Shown: positions 40,481 through 52,737 of the stretch, one piece after another | Position numbering within the stretch: position 1 is the stretch's first letter | Layout: the number at the start of each line of letters is the position of its first letter | DNA from: Argyresthia goedartella | Lineage: Eukaryota > Arthropoda > Insecta > Lepidoptera > Argyresthiidae | Assembly: GCA_949825045.1 (NCBI GenBank) | Contig: OX463818.1 | Location: forward strand, 29,094,906-29,158,905 | Length of the DNA: 64,000 nucleotides | Direction of reading: 5' to 3' | Notes under the pieces: model-generated | Database searches by the model: none | Told to the model about the DNA's origin: nothing | Seen by the model: only the letters and a program-made list of their open reading frames with translations | Translations under genes and position numbers: made by a program

Positions 40481-43400
40481 TTAATCATCCAGGGGCAGAG
40501 GACATAACTTAGTAAGAGGTCTTTTAAATATACAATTTTTGTACCGGAGTGAAACAACTCGAGTTATACCATCTGTTCCCGGGTGTTTTGTAACAACTCT
40601 ACCCAAAAGCCATTTTCCCGGAGGTAAATGTTCATCTTTTACTAAAACGATAGTACCTATGTCAATGTCTGGAACATTTTTGTTCCATTTGTAACGATGC
40701 TGCAGATTAGTCAGATATTCAATTTGCCATCGCTGCCATAAACATTGCACCAAGCGCTGAACAGTTTGCCAACGTTTTAAGGAATTCAATTTGGCATTCG
40801 TATAATCTTCTTCCGGTATTGTAATTGGAGGTTCTCCTATGAGAAAATGTCCAGGGGTAAGTGGAGGTTCATCGAGAGAGGAACATATTAAAGTTAAAGG
40901 ACGAGAATTAACACAAGCTTCAACTTGGGTCAAAAAGGTTGCAAATTCTTCGAAAGTGAGACAAGTTTGTCCGATAACACGTTTCAAATGACCTTTTACG
41001 GATTTTACACCGCTTTCCCACAATCCGCCAAAGTGGGGACTACTAGGGGGATTGAAGTGCCAATTTGTGGCATCATTGGATAACAATTCAGCAATTTCCG
41101 CAACTACTTGTGATTTTCTATTTTTAAAAGCAAGATCTAACTCGCGTGAGGCTCCTATGAAGTTGGTTCCACAATCGCTCCACAAGTCGCTACAATGGCC
41201 ACGACGCGACGTGAATCTTTTAAATGCTGCTAAAAAGGCTGAGCTTGTGAGATCACTCACCAGTTCAAGGTGAATGGCTTTTGTCACAGTACAAACAAAC
41301 AAACAAATATATGCTTTACAAGTTCTCGCACATCTACCTGTGTACAGCTTTAGAGTAAAAGGACCAGCATAATCTACACCGCTACTGCGAAATGGTCGGG
41401 TTGGTGTGACTCTGCACTGGGGTAAATTGCCCATGAATGGAGTGATTGGTGTTGCATACTGCTTAAAACATGGTATACATTTTCTTACAGTTTTCTTTAT
41501 AAGTTGTTTAGCTCCAACTATCCAGTACTTACGTCTAACATAATTGAGTGTGAGTTGATGGCCACCATGCAAAGTTTTGTGATGAGCTTCAGTAGCTATA
41601 AGCTCCGCAAGCTTACTTTTATTCATCAGAACAATTGGAAATTTCAAATCAAACGCTATATCAGCATTGGTTAGACGTCCACCCACTCTCAGAATTCTCG
41701 AATCATCTAGAAATGGATTTAATGCATATATCTTACTGCATTTGGTTACAGATTTACCATGTGTTAACAGTTCAATTTCCGCTGTGAAATGTTTAGCTTG
41801 TGAAAGTCGTATACATATATTGGAGGCATTTCGAATTTCACTCACTGTCAAATAGGAAGGCAGCGGTTGTATATTGTCTTGGTTTTTGTGAGATTTACAT
41901 TTGTTTACAAATCGAATGCAGTACGCAGTGACTCGAACCAATTTTAACAGTGTAGAGTACCTATTAAGATGTTCTTCAGTATCATCATCTACACAATGAT
42001 AAGTAAATTTTGTAAGTTTCTTTCTTTCAGGTAACTCGTCTTCGGCAATAGCTACAAATTGTTGGTAACAAATATCTTTCTGTTTCAAAAAAGGTGCGCC
42101 ATGCCACCATAGTTCTTTGTTTGGGAGCTCCTCTGGATTAACACCTCGTGTAGCACAATCGGCTGGATTTTCAGAGGAACTTACATGATTCCACTGGCTA
42201 CTGTTAGTGACATTCAACACTTCTGTGGTACGGTTCGCAACAAACGTTGTCCAGGTATTTGGAGTTTTTCGCAACCACGACAGAACTATGGTAGAATCGG
42301 ACCATGCAAAAACACGATCGTCAGGTATTTTTAGACTTGTCTTTACATCGTATAACATCTTAGATAATAGCACGGCACCGCAGAGTTCAAGGCGAGCCAC
42401 AGACACTTGTTTTACGGGGGCAACTTTAGTTTTACTTATAATCAAACTAACTCTGACGTCTTGGCCATCCCAAACTCTGAGGTACACCACCCCAGCATAT
42501 GCGGTTTCAGAAGCATCACTGAAGCCGTGAAGTTCAACATGAATTGTGGCGACAGAAATTCCTAACCATCGAGGTAGTTGAATGGGTTTCATGTTAACAA
42601 ATTTCTCTAAGTAAGTTAACCATTCATTTTTGAGTTCATCTGGTAGTTCTGTATCCCAACCTAAGCCAGCAGCCCATAATTTTTGCATAAACATCTTTAG
42701 AACTATGACACTTGGTGCTAACCAACCCAGGGGGTCGAAAGTCTTAGCTATTGCAGACAAAACATTTCTTTTTGTGGCAAAGTGTGTATTCTTACAGTCG
42801 ATTTGTATTTTCAACTCGAAATTGTCATTTTGAGGTTTCCACATTATACCCAAAGTTTTCACTGATTCATCAACTTGGATATTCACCGAGCTTTGAGGTT
42901 CTTTATTAGAGTTTGGGATATTACTCAACACTAATTCACTGTTCGAAGCCCACTTGTGCAAAGGAAAGCCACCTCTAGACAGTAGCGCTGTCAAGCGTGT
43001 CTGCAGTTGAACCGCAGTCTCTTCAGTGGACGCACCCGTCATCAGATCGTCCATGTATAAATCGACTTTCAGCTTCTCGACTTCTTCAGGGAATTCTTCA
43101 CGTTCGTCTATAGCAAGTTGATGCAGTGTTCGAATCGCCAAAAACGGTGCGCAAGAAGTACCGTATGTTACAGTAAGTAGCCGATATTCTTCTATTGGTT
43201 TGTTCGGTGCTTCCCGCCACAGAATTCTTTGATATTCGGTGTCTTCTTTGGATATAAGTATTTGTCTATACATTTTCTGTATATCAGCTACTAAGCAAAA
43301 TTTGTATTGTCTCCATCTCGTAACTAAATCTCGAATGTCTGCTTGTAGAGGAGGACCAATTAGCAATTCGTCATTGAGTGAATTTCCTTTTTCAGGTTTG

Positions 43401-45562
43401 GCACTTCCGTCGAAGACCACTCTGAGTTTTGTGCTGATGCTAGATTCTCTAACGACTGCGTGATGAGGTAAGTAATATATCCTTTTATCCCTTTGTGTAT
43501 ATTCATTTTTCTTTTCTTTTTCAGGTACCTTTTCCATGTGACCATCTGTAAGGTACTGTTGCATGAACTTACAGTAATCGTCTCTTAATTCAGGTTGGCG
43601 TGCAGTACGTCTCTCCATTTGAAGTAAACGATTGACTGCCAGTGGCCTGGAATCACCTAAGTTGGTGTCTGAATCATCTTTGAAGGGGAGACTCACGATG
43701 TAACGACCGTCAGTGTTCCGAGTGTGAGTATTGTAATGCTCTTCACACAACGTCTCTAATTTCGCCATAGGCTTCGTGTGTGGTAAGTATTCTTCAATCT
43801 CCCAAAACTTTCTTAGCAATTGATCAACCTCAAAATTCGCATGAGCAACTACTATATTGTGTGGCTGGGTGGTTGGAGTTTTCTCTATTTTGCCAGATAT
43901 CAACCAGCCTAGACGTGAATTTAGTGCGATTAATGTGTCGTGTCTCTTTAATCCTTCTAGCATGATTTGTGCGTGCACTTCGGCACCAAGTAAAATGTCA
44001 ATGGAGCCAGGTTTGTGGAGTTGTGGGTCTGCAAGGTTTAATTTTTCAAGTGATGGCCAAGCATCCACAGGAAACTCATGGGAGGGTAGCAATGAGGTAA
44101 GTCTCCTTAGGACATATGCGTTGACTGTGATTGGTGTCATTTCTCGATTGTGCAGAGAGTGGAATGATAGTGTGACCATAGACTTTGTAGTTATCACTGA
44201 TGTGTCAGATATTCCAGAGATTTTGCCATTAACACTTGTGCGCTTGAGATTGAGTAGTTGAGAAGCAGCTTCAGTAACAAAGGAGGCCTGAGATCCTTGA
44301 TCAATGAGGGCTCGGAGAATGTGTGTCTCTCCGTTTATAGCTTGAACTGCAACCAGTGCTGTAGCTAGCAAAACTTGCGAATTCATGAATTCAGTTTTCA
44401 TGCTTATAGCTTGTGTTTCCTCGGGTTTCTCAGGTGTGACAGCTGTCTTGTGCGTGTGCGTAGCATGGAGCAACGTGTGGTGACGACGGTAACACTTTTT
44501 GCAGGATGTGCTTTGTCGGCAGTGACTAACGGAGTGTCCTTTTACAAGACAATTGAAGCATATTCCGTTATTCTTTACAAATTCTTGACGTTGTGGAATA
44601 TCTAGTGTGGCAAAATCTTTACAGTGGCATAAGTAATGGTTCTGATTGCAGTAGGTGCAGGTGCTTTCTATTTCTGCGACGAAAGTTTTTACAGTTGTAG
44701 TTTTTGGTGCAGGACGTGGTGGTGGTTTGGCAAACTCTTTTCTTTGTGTGACGCTAATCATCTCCATCGATCGGAAGCGATTCTCCAGATGCTGAGCTAA
44801 TGTGGTAAACTTTGGTATTTCTGTTGTGGATCCAAGTGATTGTTCCCAAAGTTTGTGTGTCTCGATATCCAACTTGGAGACTACTATATGTACCACAATC
44901 GCATCCCATGCAGAAGTGTCGATGTCCAAATTATCCAGAGAATTAAGGCATTCTTTTGTTGTGTCCAATAATTCTTTCAGACCACTTGCGCATTCTATTG
45001 TCAGCTTCTTTTGGTTAAGTAGGCGATTAAGGATGTTGCTCACAATAACTCTTTTATTATTGTATCTCTCTTCTAGTGTCTTCCAAGACTTTTCATAATT
45101 AGCTTCCGTAAGAGTAAAATGTCTCAGCAATTGTTCGGCTTCACCTGACAAACTTGACTTCAAGTAATGGTGTTTTTCAATCTTTGAGAGACCTGGTTCC
45201 TTGTGGATGAGTGTGGTGAATAAATCTCTATAGCTCATCCATTCACTGTAACTACCTGAAAAGGTAGGTATGGCTATGGGTGGAAGCTTAGCTTTCATCC
45301 GCTTAACCTTTCCCTCTGAATTGTCACTCACTACCGATTCACTGCTTTCATTATTCTGTTGTTTCTTGTCAGCGTTTTTTAACTCGTTGATCGCCTCTTT
45401 CATATACGTTTTGAGTGCCAAATAACTTTCTTCTGTTAAATCGAAATGTTCTCGAATGTTAAATCCTGTTTCTTTAACGACCTTGTCAGAAACGGTACTT
45501 AGAATATGTGTCTTCTGTGTATTATACTCTTTCCAATAACCTTCCGCTAATTCTAAGCGTGT
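40481..45562 (-). pseudogene. gag-pol: BEL/Pao gag-pol polyprotein, all but its first 36-37 codons
   Basis: Single open frame of about 1693 codons, intact but cut off from its start by the Gypsy insertion. Domains in order: DUF1759 gag ('IPTFSGSYSEWMSY', 'ILNRLLNQKKL'); zinc knuckles (CTYCNQNHYLCHC, CFNCLVKGHSVSHC, CKKCYRRHH); aspartic protease ('LIDQGSQASFV'); RT with 'VADIQKMYRQILI' and the YMDD box (about 43050); Pao-type RNase H / Peptidase_A17 region ('FAWSDSTIVLSWL'); integrase HHCC ('HHKTLHGG', 'CIPCFKQY') and DDE core ('GVDYAGPF', 'WSDCGTNF', 'GGLWESGVKS'); DUF5641-like C-terminus. The 120 bases upstream (45563-45682) remain open but come from the Gypsy LTR in antisense, giving a chimeric 40-residue start. 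Confidence 0.93.
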
Positions 45563-47769
45563 TGTAATGGTACACGAGAGTCGGTACATTAGATACTTCA
45601 TTCTGCGTGATAGAGGGCTAGCCCAACGCCGCGCTGTTTTGAATACGAGAATCGGTTCAGATAACGTTTGGGGGTTTTGCATAGCTTACTGGCAAAGTTT
45701 GGAAAAAAAACAGACGCGTGGGTTCATTCGTGGAATTTCAGTTCAGGTCAGTTTTTTTTGTCGCATTCCTGCGAGATGTGTAGAGATGAGAGCCGATTTG
45801 GCTGCGCGTTGAATAAAATTATGAATAACTAAATAATGAAAGGTTATTACGGAACGGAGAAAGCTATTATGTAGATTGCAAATATACAATTGCGATTGAG
45901 GTATGAGATGGAGGGTTTGACACCTCTATTTTGAATATCATTCTAGAGGTCTTTTGCTACGCGCACCTAGCGGTCGGGTAATGCTTAATTAATCGCAACA
46001 AGCTTTTATTGGTCAGCGATCAACAGATTCTGTGTATCGGCAGTACCAAATGATTTGAGTGATAACCTACGGTTGATCGTGGTGAATATGCGTACACACA
46101 ATTTGTAGAACGGCGGATCTGCATGGCATGGTTGAAATTGGACCCTGTGTAGTTAGTGATAAGAAGCTTCGCTTGGGCAGAGCGTATTTGCAAAGGACGC
46201 ATGTGGGGCATATAAATACCAGAGCGTGGGAGGGGAATTCATTCAGTCTCTGCGTCTAGCCGCTGTGACAGTCGTCTTCACGAGTTCTAAACAGTTTTGG
46301 CTGCCGTGTTACGCGTCAGAACTATACGAATTGGTGATTGCGAAGTTTCAGTGGGTTTTCGTGAGTGTCTGAAGCGCCGAGATATACCTCGGTTCCTACC
46401 TTTATATCAACCTACCCCTAATTCCAAAACTATCCTTGGGTCGTTAGGAAAGAACTTGTAAGTCAATTATTCTGAGTCTGAGTCTGGGCTTGGAGCGACC
46501 CTAAATTCCTTTTTCCTTCACCATAGGGTTCCTGGATTGGCTCTTAGGATATTCGCGGGCTAATCCTCTCCTCATTCCTTTAGAGTAGCGAGTTTTGTAA
46601 TTCCCACACACACAGTCGTTAAACATTCAAGCACATTCAAATCAAACTCAACCATTTTCGAGTGGTGTCGATAATGGACGTGGTATAACACTAGGTTTTT
46701 AGACTAGGCTAGACAGGAGTTTAGTTGCGGCTAAACCTAGGTTGTCAGGGCATAGGGAGACTGTTTGATCGATGAGGTTCCGCGGATGGAAATAACAAAT
46801 TCAGAACAAAGTTAAACCGGTGTCAACACAGTTAACATATACTGTTGATATTTTGACATTTGAGTGTTGTCGGGGACGCGCGAAGAGATCAATTTACAGT
46901 CTAAAGTTCATTGTTTAGGTCCGGGTAGGTGTTTTGCATTGCCTTGGGTCAGATTGGATTCAAGTTGCATTTTAAATTAAATGTAAATTTCGATGGATAT
47001 CTAATGTGTAAGTTGAGTCGGTATATATGATTTGGCTCAGCCCAGGACGTGCTGCGGCTAGTGGAATTCATAGTTCGGTATTTATCGAATTATGCACTTC
47101 GCTATGGTGTGGGTTAGATATCCTAAAACAATAATGCTTGCGTTTCGATAACATCCAGCTCAAATTGCGCAGAGTTGAAGGTTTCAAAACGTTACGGACC
47201 TTTTGAGGTAACCGCTAGTTCAGAACCCATTTCGGAACTCAAATCGCAATTGTGTAAACCGGTCTTTTCGGATCGTTATTGCCGTGAACAAAATATATAA
47301 TTGGAACCACCACAAGCCGCTACGAGCGAGCACATGAAATATAATTGAGTACTCACGTCGTAAAACTACGACGGATATCTATACTATAACTGTGATCGAT
47401 CACTAAAACTAAAACTAAAATTACAACAAAAGATGTTCCAATGCGCTCATATATACAAAAACCAGATGGTGCCATCACATAAAATATAACAACGATCGTT
47501 AAGGCGCAATACACCGCTGACTGATGCGAATTACCGGCTCGCGGACATATATGCTTTCTCTGTCTAACTAGAAACTGTAATTTCTGAGCCAAGCTTCGTT
47601 CGACTATTGTGCGCCTAACGGATTTCTCGACGAACGAGAAATTCAGACTTATCATTCTTACTTACAAAACTTACAGCCGAATCGGGTCCTCTCATTTTGG
47701 GATAGATAGAATAGACGATCATAGCTACTGTTAGCGGCGGCTACGACCCTTAGCCCTGGGCCCGTTACA
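45563..47769 (+). repeat. 5' LTR of intact Gypsy (2207 bp)
   Basis: TGTAATGG to CCGTTACA. Very long for a Gypsy LTR. Bases about 45591-45632 resemble part of the SINE body at 37.6 kb (shared GCGTGA, GGGCTAGCCCA, CGCCGC). No protein-coding content is credible; the short repeated open frames are chance. Confidence 0.95.
46211..46250 (+). promoter_or_regulatory. LTR core promoter: TATA box and initiator
   Basis: TATAAATA at 46211-46218 and arthropod initiator TCAGTC at 46243-46248, about 32 bases apart, the canonical spacing. The same pair is at 53787-53824 in the 3' LTR and at 28897-28940 in copy A, so it is conserved. Predicts the R region starting near 46245. Confidence 0.75.
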
Positions 47770-47775
47770 GAGTTT

Positions 47776-47793
47776 TGTTGCCGAGACGGAAGG
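47776..47793 (+). promoter_or_regulatory. Primer-binding site of the intact Gypsy
   Basis: TGTTGCCGAGACGGAAGG, six bases past the LTR, aligned with TGGTGCCGAGACCGAAGG of copy A. The two changes would weaken tRNA pairing if the tRNA matches copy A. Confidence 0.55.
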
Positions 47794-47985
47794 ATATCCT
47801 AGATAGTCTGATACCTAGATATTCTAAAAGAATCAAGGTCTAACGAGTTACTTTTAAAAATAACACAACGTAGAAACGATTTTAAACAGTTCAGTTTTGT
47901 AAATAAGAAATAAGCAAAAAAAAAGGGGCATTGGTTTCAGACGAGCTACGACTAGAAAAAAACGTTAGTCGGGTAGCACGAGACG

Positions 47986-48268
47986 ATAGCACGGGTTGAC
48001 GACCCGAATGGCCGAGTCGGTAGTGACGCTGCCTGCGAAACCGGGGGTTCCGGGTTCGAGTCCCGGTGGGGCGAATGTTTGTTTGATGAGAGCGGTTGTT
48101 TGTACCCTAGTCATGGTTGTTTGCCTATCTAAGTATAATATTTCTCTATATAGGTAAATATAACGTTGTCTAGTACCCAAGATACAGGGAGTCCTGGTTT
48201 TGGGCTGGATCAATGTGTGTAAAGGGTGTCCAAGGTATTATTATTATTAATAATATTATTATTATTCA
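47986..48268 (+). mobile_element. tRNA-derived SINE inside the Gypsy leader
   Basis: A tRNA-like head with A box TGGCCGAGTCGG (48009-48020) and B box GGTTCGAGTCC (48053-48063), a body with GTCTAGTACCCAAGATACAG, and a tail of ATT repeats (about 48237-48268). Copy A lacks all of it: there the leader runs directly from the GTTAGTCGGG segment to TCACTTTC. It is therefore a late insertion into the 5' UTR of this copy or its source. Confidence 0.8.
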
Positions 48269-48286
48269 CTTTCACACACAAGTGAA

Positions 48287-49276
48287 ATGGCGTCAGGGCA
48301 GGTGACGCAATTGTTATCTGAAATAGTGAAAAGATTAGACAGTTTGGAAAGGGGTTCCAGCACGAGCAATACTAGTAGGACTTCGGACAGACAGACTGAC
48401 AGACAGGAACTAGAGACGTTTGAACAATCGGTAGAAAAACGTCAATCATGCATTGTGAAAATGACACAGAAGTTGCCGACATTCGATGGGCGGAATTCGG
48501 AAAATCCGATGATTTTCTTAAGAGATTTAAAGGCTTATATTAAAGTCTCGGGAGATACTTCTAGGGCTTTGATATGGGCAACGGATAGTTTGGTAGGAAT
48601 TGCGAAAGTTCGAATGAGCATATACAGAGACTCATGGCGAACCTATTCGGATTTTGAAAAAGATTTCAGAGAGGTATTCTGGGGTGATAATGAACAGGAA
48701 TTAATTAAGCAAAGATTCCTAACTGCGAAGTTTGATTCTAAGAAAGGTCAAAGTATGGAAGAATTCTTTGCCTCTCAATTGAATAGCATATATGAGCTTA
48801 CGATACCGTTTACTGATACGGAGAAAATCAACACGATTTTCAGACAGTTGCCGCGTGATATTCAAGTAGCGTTTTTTGCTAGAAAGGAGACTATGACCAT
48901 ACGGGATGCGGTCGAATTCCTTCGGCATTTAGAACGGAATGTCGATGGGGAATTAAGTGCGATACATGATTCGGAACCTATGAATACTAATAACGTGAGG
49001 CGGGATAGCTATATGCGTGGGCAATATCGAGCTATGCGGGTAAATACGTTACGTTATAACGCGATAAGTCGTAGTAATAATTATAACGCGGTAACGAAGG
49101 GGCGAAACGAATTTGGGACGCGTGGTCGCGGTTATTTTCGCGGTAGAGGCAGGCAGCCTAGGCCTAGCTTCAAGGCAATAAAGTTTCAGAGGGGCAATGA
49201 TAGTTCAGGAGATACAGAGGCAGGGCAAAGTTCAAGTGACAGGAATAATGCGATAAGTCAGAATTCAAAAAACTAG
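48287..49276 (+). CDS. gag: Gag of the intact Gypsy
   Basis: 329 codons from ATG 48287 to TAG 49274-49276. An N-terminal coiled segment ('LSEIVKRLDSLERG') precedes a capsid-like region with 'LPTFDGRNSENP', 'FEKDFREVFWGDNEQEL', 'MEEFFASQLNSIYEL' and 'FRQLPRDIQVAFFARKE'. There is no CCHC knuckle; the C-terminus is Arg/Gly-rich ('GTRGRGYFRGRGRQPRPS') and likely binds RNA instead. The start is the first ATG after the SINE and agrees with copy A. It ends in the slippery heptamer that leads to pol. Confidence 0.93.
   Translation: MASGQVTQLLSEIVKRLDSLERGSSTSNTSRTSDRQTDRQELETFEQSVEKRQSCIVKMTQKLPTFDGRNSENPMIFLRDLKAYIKVSGDTSRALIWATDSLVGIAKVRMSIYRDSWRTYSDFEKDFREVFWGDNEQELIKQRFLTAKFDSKKGQSMEEFFASQLNSIYELTIPFTDTEKINTIFRQLPRDIQVAFFARKETMTIRDAVEFLRHLERNVDGELSAIHDSEPMNTNNVRRDSYMRGQYRAMRVNTLRYNAISRSNNYNAVTKGRNEFGTRGRGYFRGRGRQPRPSFKAIKFQRGNDSSGDTEAGQSSSDRNNAISQNSKN
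49267..49273 (+). promoter_or_regulatory. -1 frameshift site A_AAA_AAC at the gag stop
   Basis: Gag codons TCA AAA AAC TAG contain A AAA AAC in the correct phase. Pol is in the -1 frame and has no ATG at its start. Ten bases further a GC stem GCGCG/CGCGC (49284-49288 with 49296-49300) can form. Copy A keeps both the heptamer and the stem. Confidence 0.85.
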
Positions 49277-52200
49277 TGGACTCGCGCGGGTCGTTCGCGC
49301 TCAGATATTTATTACGGTTCGGGTGGACAGCCGATCGAATTGGGAAAAAGCATAGACTGTATGATTTGTGTAATTTGGATTCGAACGTGGGTGTGAATGA
49401 ATTTATTCAATTATTAGCGCATAAAGCGCACGGATATGCCGTGTGTTTAGAGGAAAAATCTAGATCAAATTATAGAGATCGAAATGACAGACGTTTACAT
49501 ACGATATTCAGAGACGACGATTCGACTGAGTGTGGGCGCGAGTTATGTAGTACTTTGACATTACCTGAGATAGATGTGCGTATTGGGAATATTGTTGTAA
49601 GGAGTTTGATTGATTCGGGGAGCGAAATCAGCGTAATAAGTCGGAGAGTATACGAAGAAGTATGCAGTCAATTGGGAAAACCGACGGAAATACCGATTCC
49701 AAGTTTGAGAATCACAGGTGCGTTTGGAGTCAGTAAGGAAAAGGTTGATAAATTAGTAACGTTACCATTAACAATAGGTGAATGCGTTATCGATACTCCA
49801 ATGCTAGTATTGACAAGGGTGCCTAAAGATTTAATTTTGGGGTTTGATTTTATACAACAGACGCGAGCGAGTTTAATGTGTGAGGGTAATAAGAGGCTAA
49901 TTATACGAAGCGCCGGGCGGATGTGTGAAATACCATTAGGTACTGGTCCTAATCCGGAATCTTGCTGTTGTACAATGGAAGTACAGGACCAAGATACCTG
50001 TAGAAATATGATAGAGGAATATGTGAATAATTCATCAATACCTGTTGAACACAAAACAAGGTTATTGCCGGTGTTAAATAAACATGCAGAGTTGTTTAGC
50101 GATAGGATAGGTCGGACAAATAAATATATACATGAGATAAAAATGAGAGATGAAACGCCTTTCGTAAAACGAAGCTATCCCATACCGTTCGCATATCGCG
50201 ATAAAGTAACAAAACGTTTGGAAGAGATGGAATTGATAGGTATTATTAGCAGGCAATCTACGGATTTCAGCAGTCCATTGACTTGTACATTAAAGAAAAC
50301 AGGAGAGGTCCGTATTTTGCTAGATGCACGACAATTAAACACTGGAATGGTCGGGGAGGTTGAAACCACACCTTTAATGAGTGAGATATTGCAATCCGGG
50401 CGCCGGATAAATTACATAGGAGTTATTGATATCAAAGATGCGTATTTTTCTATACCATTATCAGACGAATCTAAACGATACACGGGTTTTGTATATCAAG
50501 GCAGAAGTTATGTTTACAACGTTTTACCTCAGGGGTTGAAAACCAGTGTGGGTTCATTTTCGAGGGCGATGGACTTAATTCTAGGGCCAGAGGTTAGGTC
50601 ATATTGTTTAAATTTTGTTGACGATTTGGCAATTTTAACTGAGGGTGACTTCGAACAGCATTTGTCTCAAGTGGACACGGTTCTGAGTAAATTGAAAGAC
50701 GCGGGCTTCACATGCAAACTAAAAAAATGCGAGTTCGCACAAAAAAAGGTTAAGTTATTGGGGCACATTTTGTCTACACAAGGTTTGCAGATGGACCCGG
50801 ACAAAATTGAAACACTTAAATTATATCCGTCACCCAGAACTGTCAGGCAATTGAGGGCGTTTTTGGGGTTCATAAATTACTTCAGGAGGTTTATAAAAAA
50901 TTTTGGAACGTTAACACGGCCCTTGTACAATTATTTACGGTCTGGAGTCAAGTTCGTCTGGAGTGCGCAGATGCAAAGTGCTTTTGACGAGATAAAAAAC
51001 CAATTCTCAGAAAGTATAATTTTGAGTCAGCCATTGGCGGGAAAAACATATTATGTTCAATGTGACGCCAGCGCTATAGGAATTGGGGGCTATGTTTATC
51101 AGTTAGATGAATCGGGCCAGGAACTAATTATAGGGTTCTGTTCGCAGGCATTCAAGGGTGCCCAGACTAGATGGTCGGTCAGTGAACAGGAAATGTATGC
51201 AGTTATATACACTTTAAAGCGATTTGAGATATACTTGCGGGGAGAAAAGGTTATTATTAGAACTGATCATAAAAGTTTGACGTTCATTAAGTCGTGGACT
51301 TTATTGGGTGCACGCGTAACGAGGTGGATTATGTTTTTAGAGCAATTCGATTACGACATAGAATTTGTGCGAGGGACTGATAATCAAATTGCCGACACGC
51401 TAAGCAGGCAAATGGCGGGACCTGGAGGTATGAATGACAGTATAAATGTTCAGCCGGGAATATTCTGGTTTCAGGCATCGAATACCGCAAGTGTTATTTC
51501 GAGTTTACGGGACATTGCGAGATTACAAAGCGAAGATGAGCGGTTAAATCGAATTAGCGGTTGTATCAGACGTAATGTGGTAGATACCGGAACGAGAGGT
51601 TTTGGAAATTACAAGCTAGTAGGTGATACGTTATATTTTCACGTGCCGAAGCGGAACGTACAGTTGCTAGTAATTCCGAAATCACTACAGGAGGAACTAA
51701 TTTTACACATACATGAAGAAATAGGTCACTACGGCAGATATAAAATATTAGCACTGATGAAGGACAGATATTATTTTCTTCATATGAGTAGGGTGATAAG
51801 CGCGGTGATAAGAAGTTGTGACATATGTCAAAAGGTCAAGCCAAGTACTAACAATACCGTTGGTCCTTGTACACCGGTGTTGGCGGAAAGGTTGGGTGAG
51901 AAAGTTTTCTCGGACCTTTATGGGCCATTGCCCGTTGGTAAATTCGGATATCAATATATATATGTGATTCAAGACGTGTACAGTAAAGTAATAAAATTAT
52001 ATCCAATGCGAAAAGCGACAGGTAGGAGCGTGCTCGCTTGTACAAAGAGATTTCATAGGGAAGTACCTATCGAAACTATAATTACGGACTCAGGACCACA
52101 GTTCATATCGAAAGTTTGGGAATTTGGACTCAAACAGCTGGGGATTCGGGTCACTCATACGTCGGTGTATTGTCCAAATTCTAATAGCGTAGAAAGAGTG

Positions 52201-52737
52201 AATCGCGAGCTAGGTCGGCTGATTAGGACTTATTGCGGCGGAAGTAATCGTAGTTGGGTAGACGTGTTACCGGACATTCAGAATTGCTATAATAATATCG
52301 AACACACAAGCACAGGCTTTGCGCCTAATGAGTTAGCGTTTGGTAGGCGGGAACCGTTAACTATTGACAAGGAATTAGGCGATGAATGGTTATTAGGCCA
52401 TAGTGTGCGAGATTCGGAACAGGTGCGGAGTGTAGCGATAGAAAACTCTAAAAGTTCTAGTGAACGACGTAAGCGACAGGCGGACAAACGGCGTAAGTTA
52501 GAGGTCTATCGTATAGGTGATTATGTGAAACTTAAGACTTTTGTGCGTTCGAATAAAGAACATAAAATCATGCGGAAATTTTCGTTGTTGTATAAAGGGC
52601 CTTATGTTATTTCGGCAGTGGTATATCCTAACTGTTATACGTTAGTAGATCCGGGTTCAAATGAGATATTGGGTAACTTCAATACTATAAATATAGCCAG
52701 GTATTATGTGAGGACGAATAAGGGCGTAGATAAATAA
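49274..52737 (+). CDS. pol: Pol of the intact Gypsy (protease, RT, RNase H, integrase)
   Basis: About 1154 codons, no lesion. Domains in order, residues counted from 49276: protease 'LIDSGSEISVISR' (about 111); RT with 'VIDIKDAYFSIPL' (about 383), 'LPQGLKTSVGSFSRAM' and the FVDD box (about 448); RNase H with 'QCDASAIGIGGY' (about 594) and 'RTDHKSL' (about 663); integrase zinc region 'HIHEEIGHYGRYK' to 'CDICQKVK' (about 812-855), DDE core in 'SDLYGPL', 'TDSGPQF' and 'SNSVERVNREL' (about 879, 937, 971); C-terminal SH3-like part ending 'NTINIARYYVR'. Translated as a Gag-Pol fusion by -1 frameshifting; the GTG at 49276 is not a real start. No chromodomain and no env follow. Confidence 0.94.

Noticed and set aside
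46020..46211. Identical short minus-strand open frames in both 2.2-kb LTRs (also 47353-47655, 53596-53787, 54929-55231)
   Set aside because: They recur only because the LTR is duplicated; copy A's versions are broken and there is no protein signature.
47998..48075. Possible tRNA gene
   Set aside because: A and B boxes are present but the acceptor stem does not close, and a SINE body and ATT tail follow.
49276..49276. GTG as pol start
   Set aside because: Pol is better explained by -1 frameshifting at A_AAA_AAC; no ATG or leader is present.
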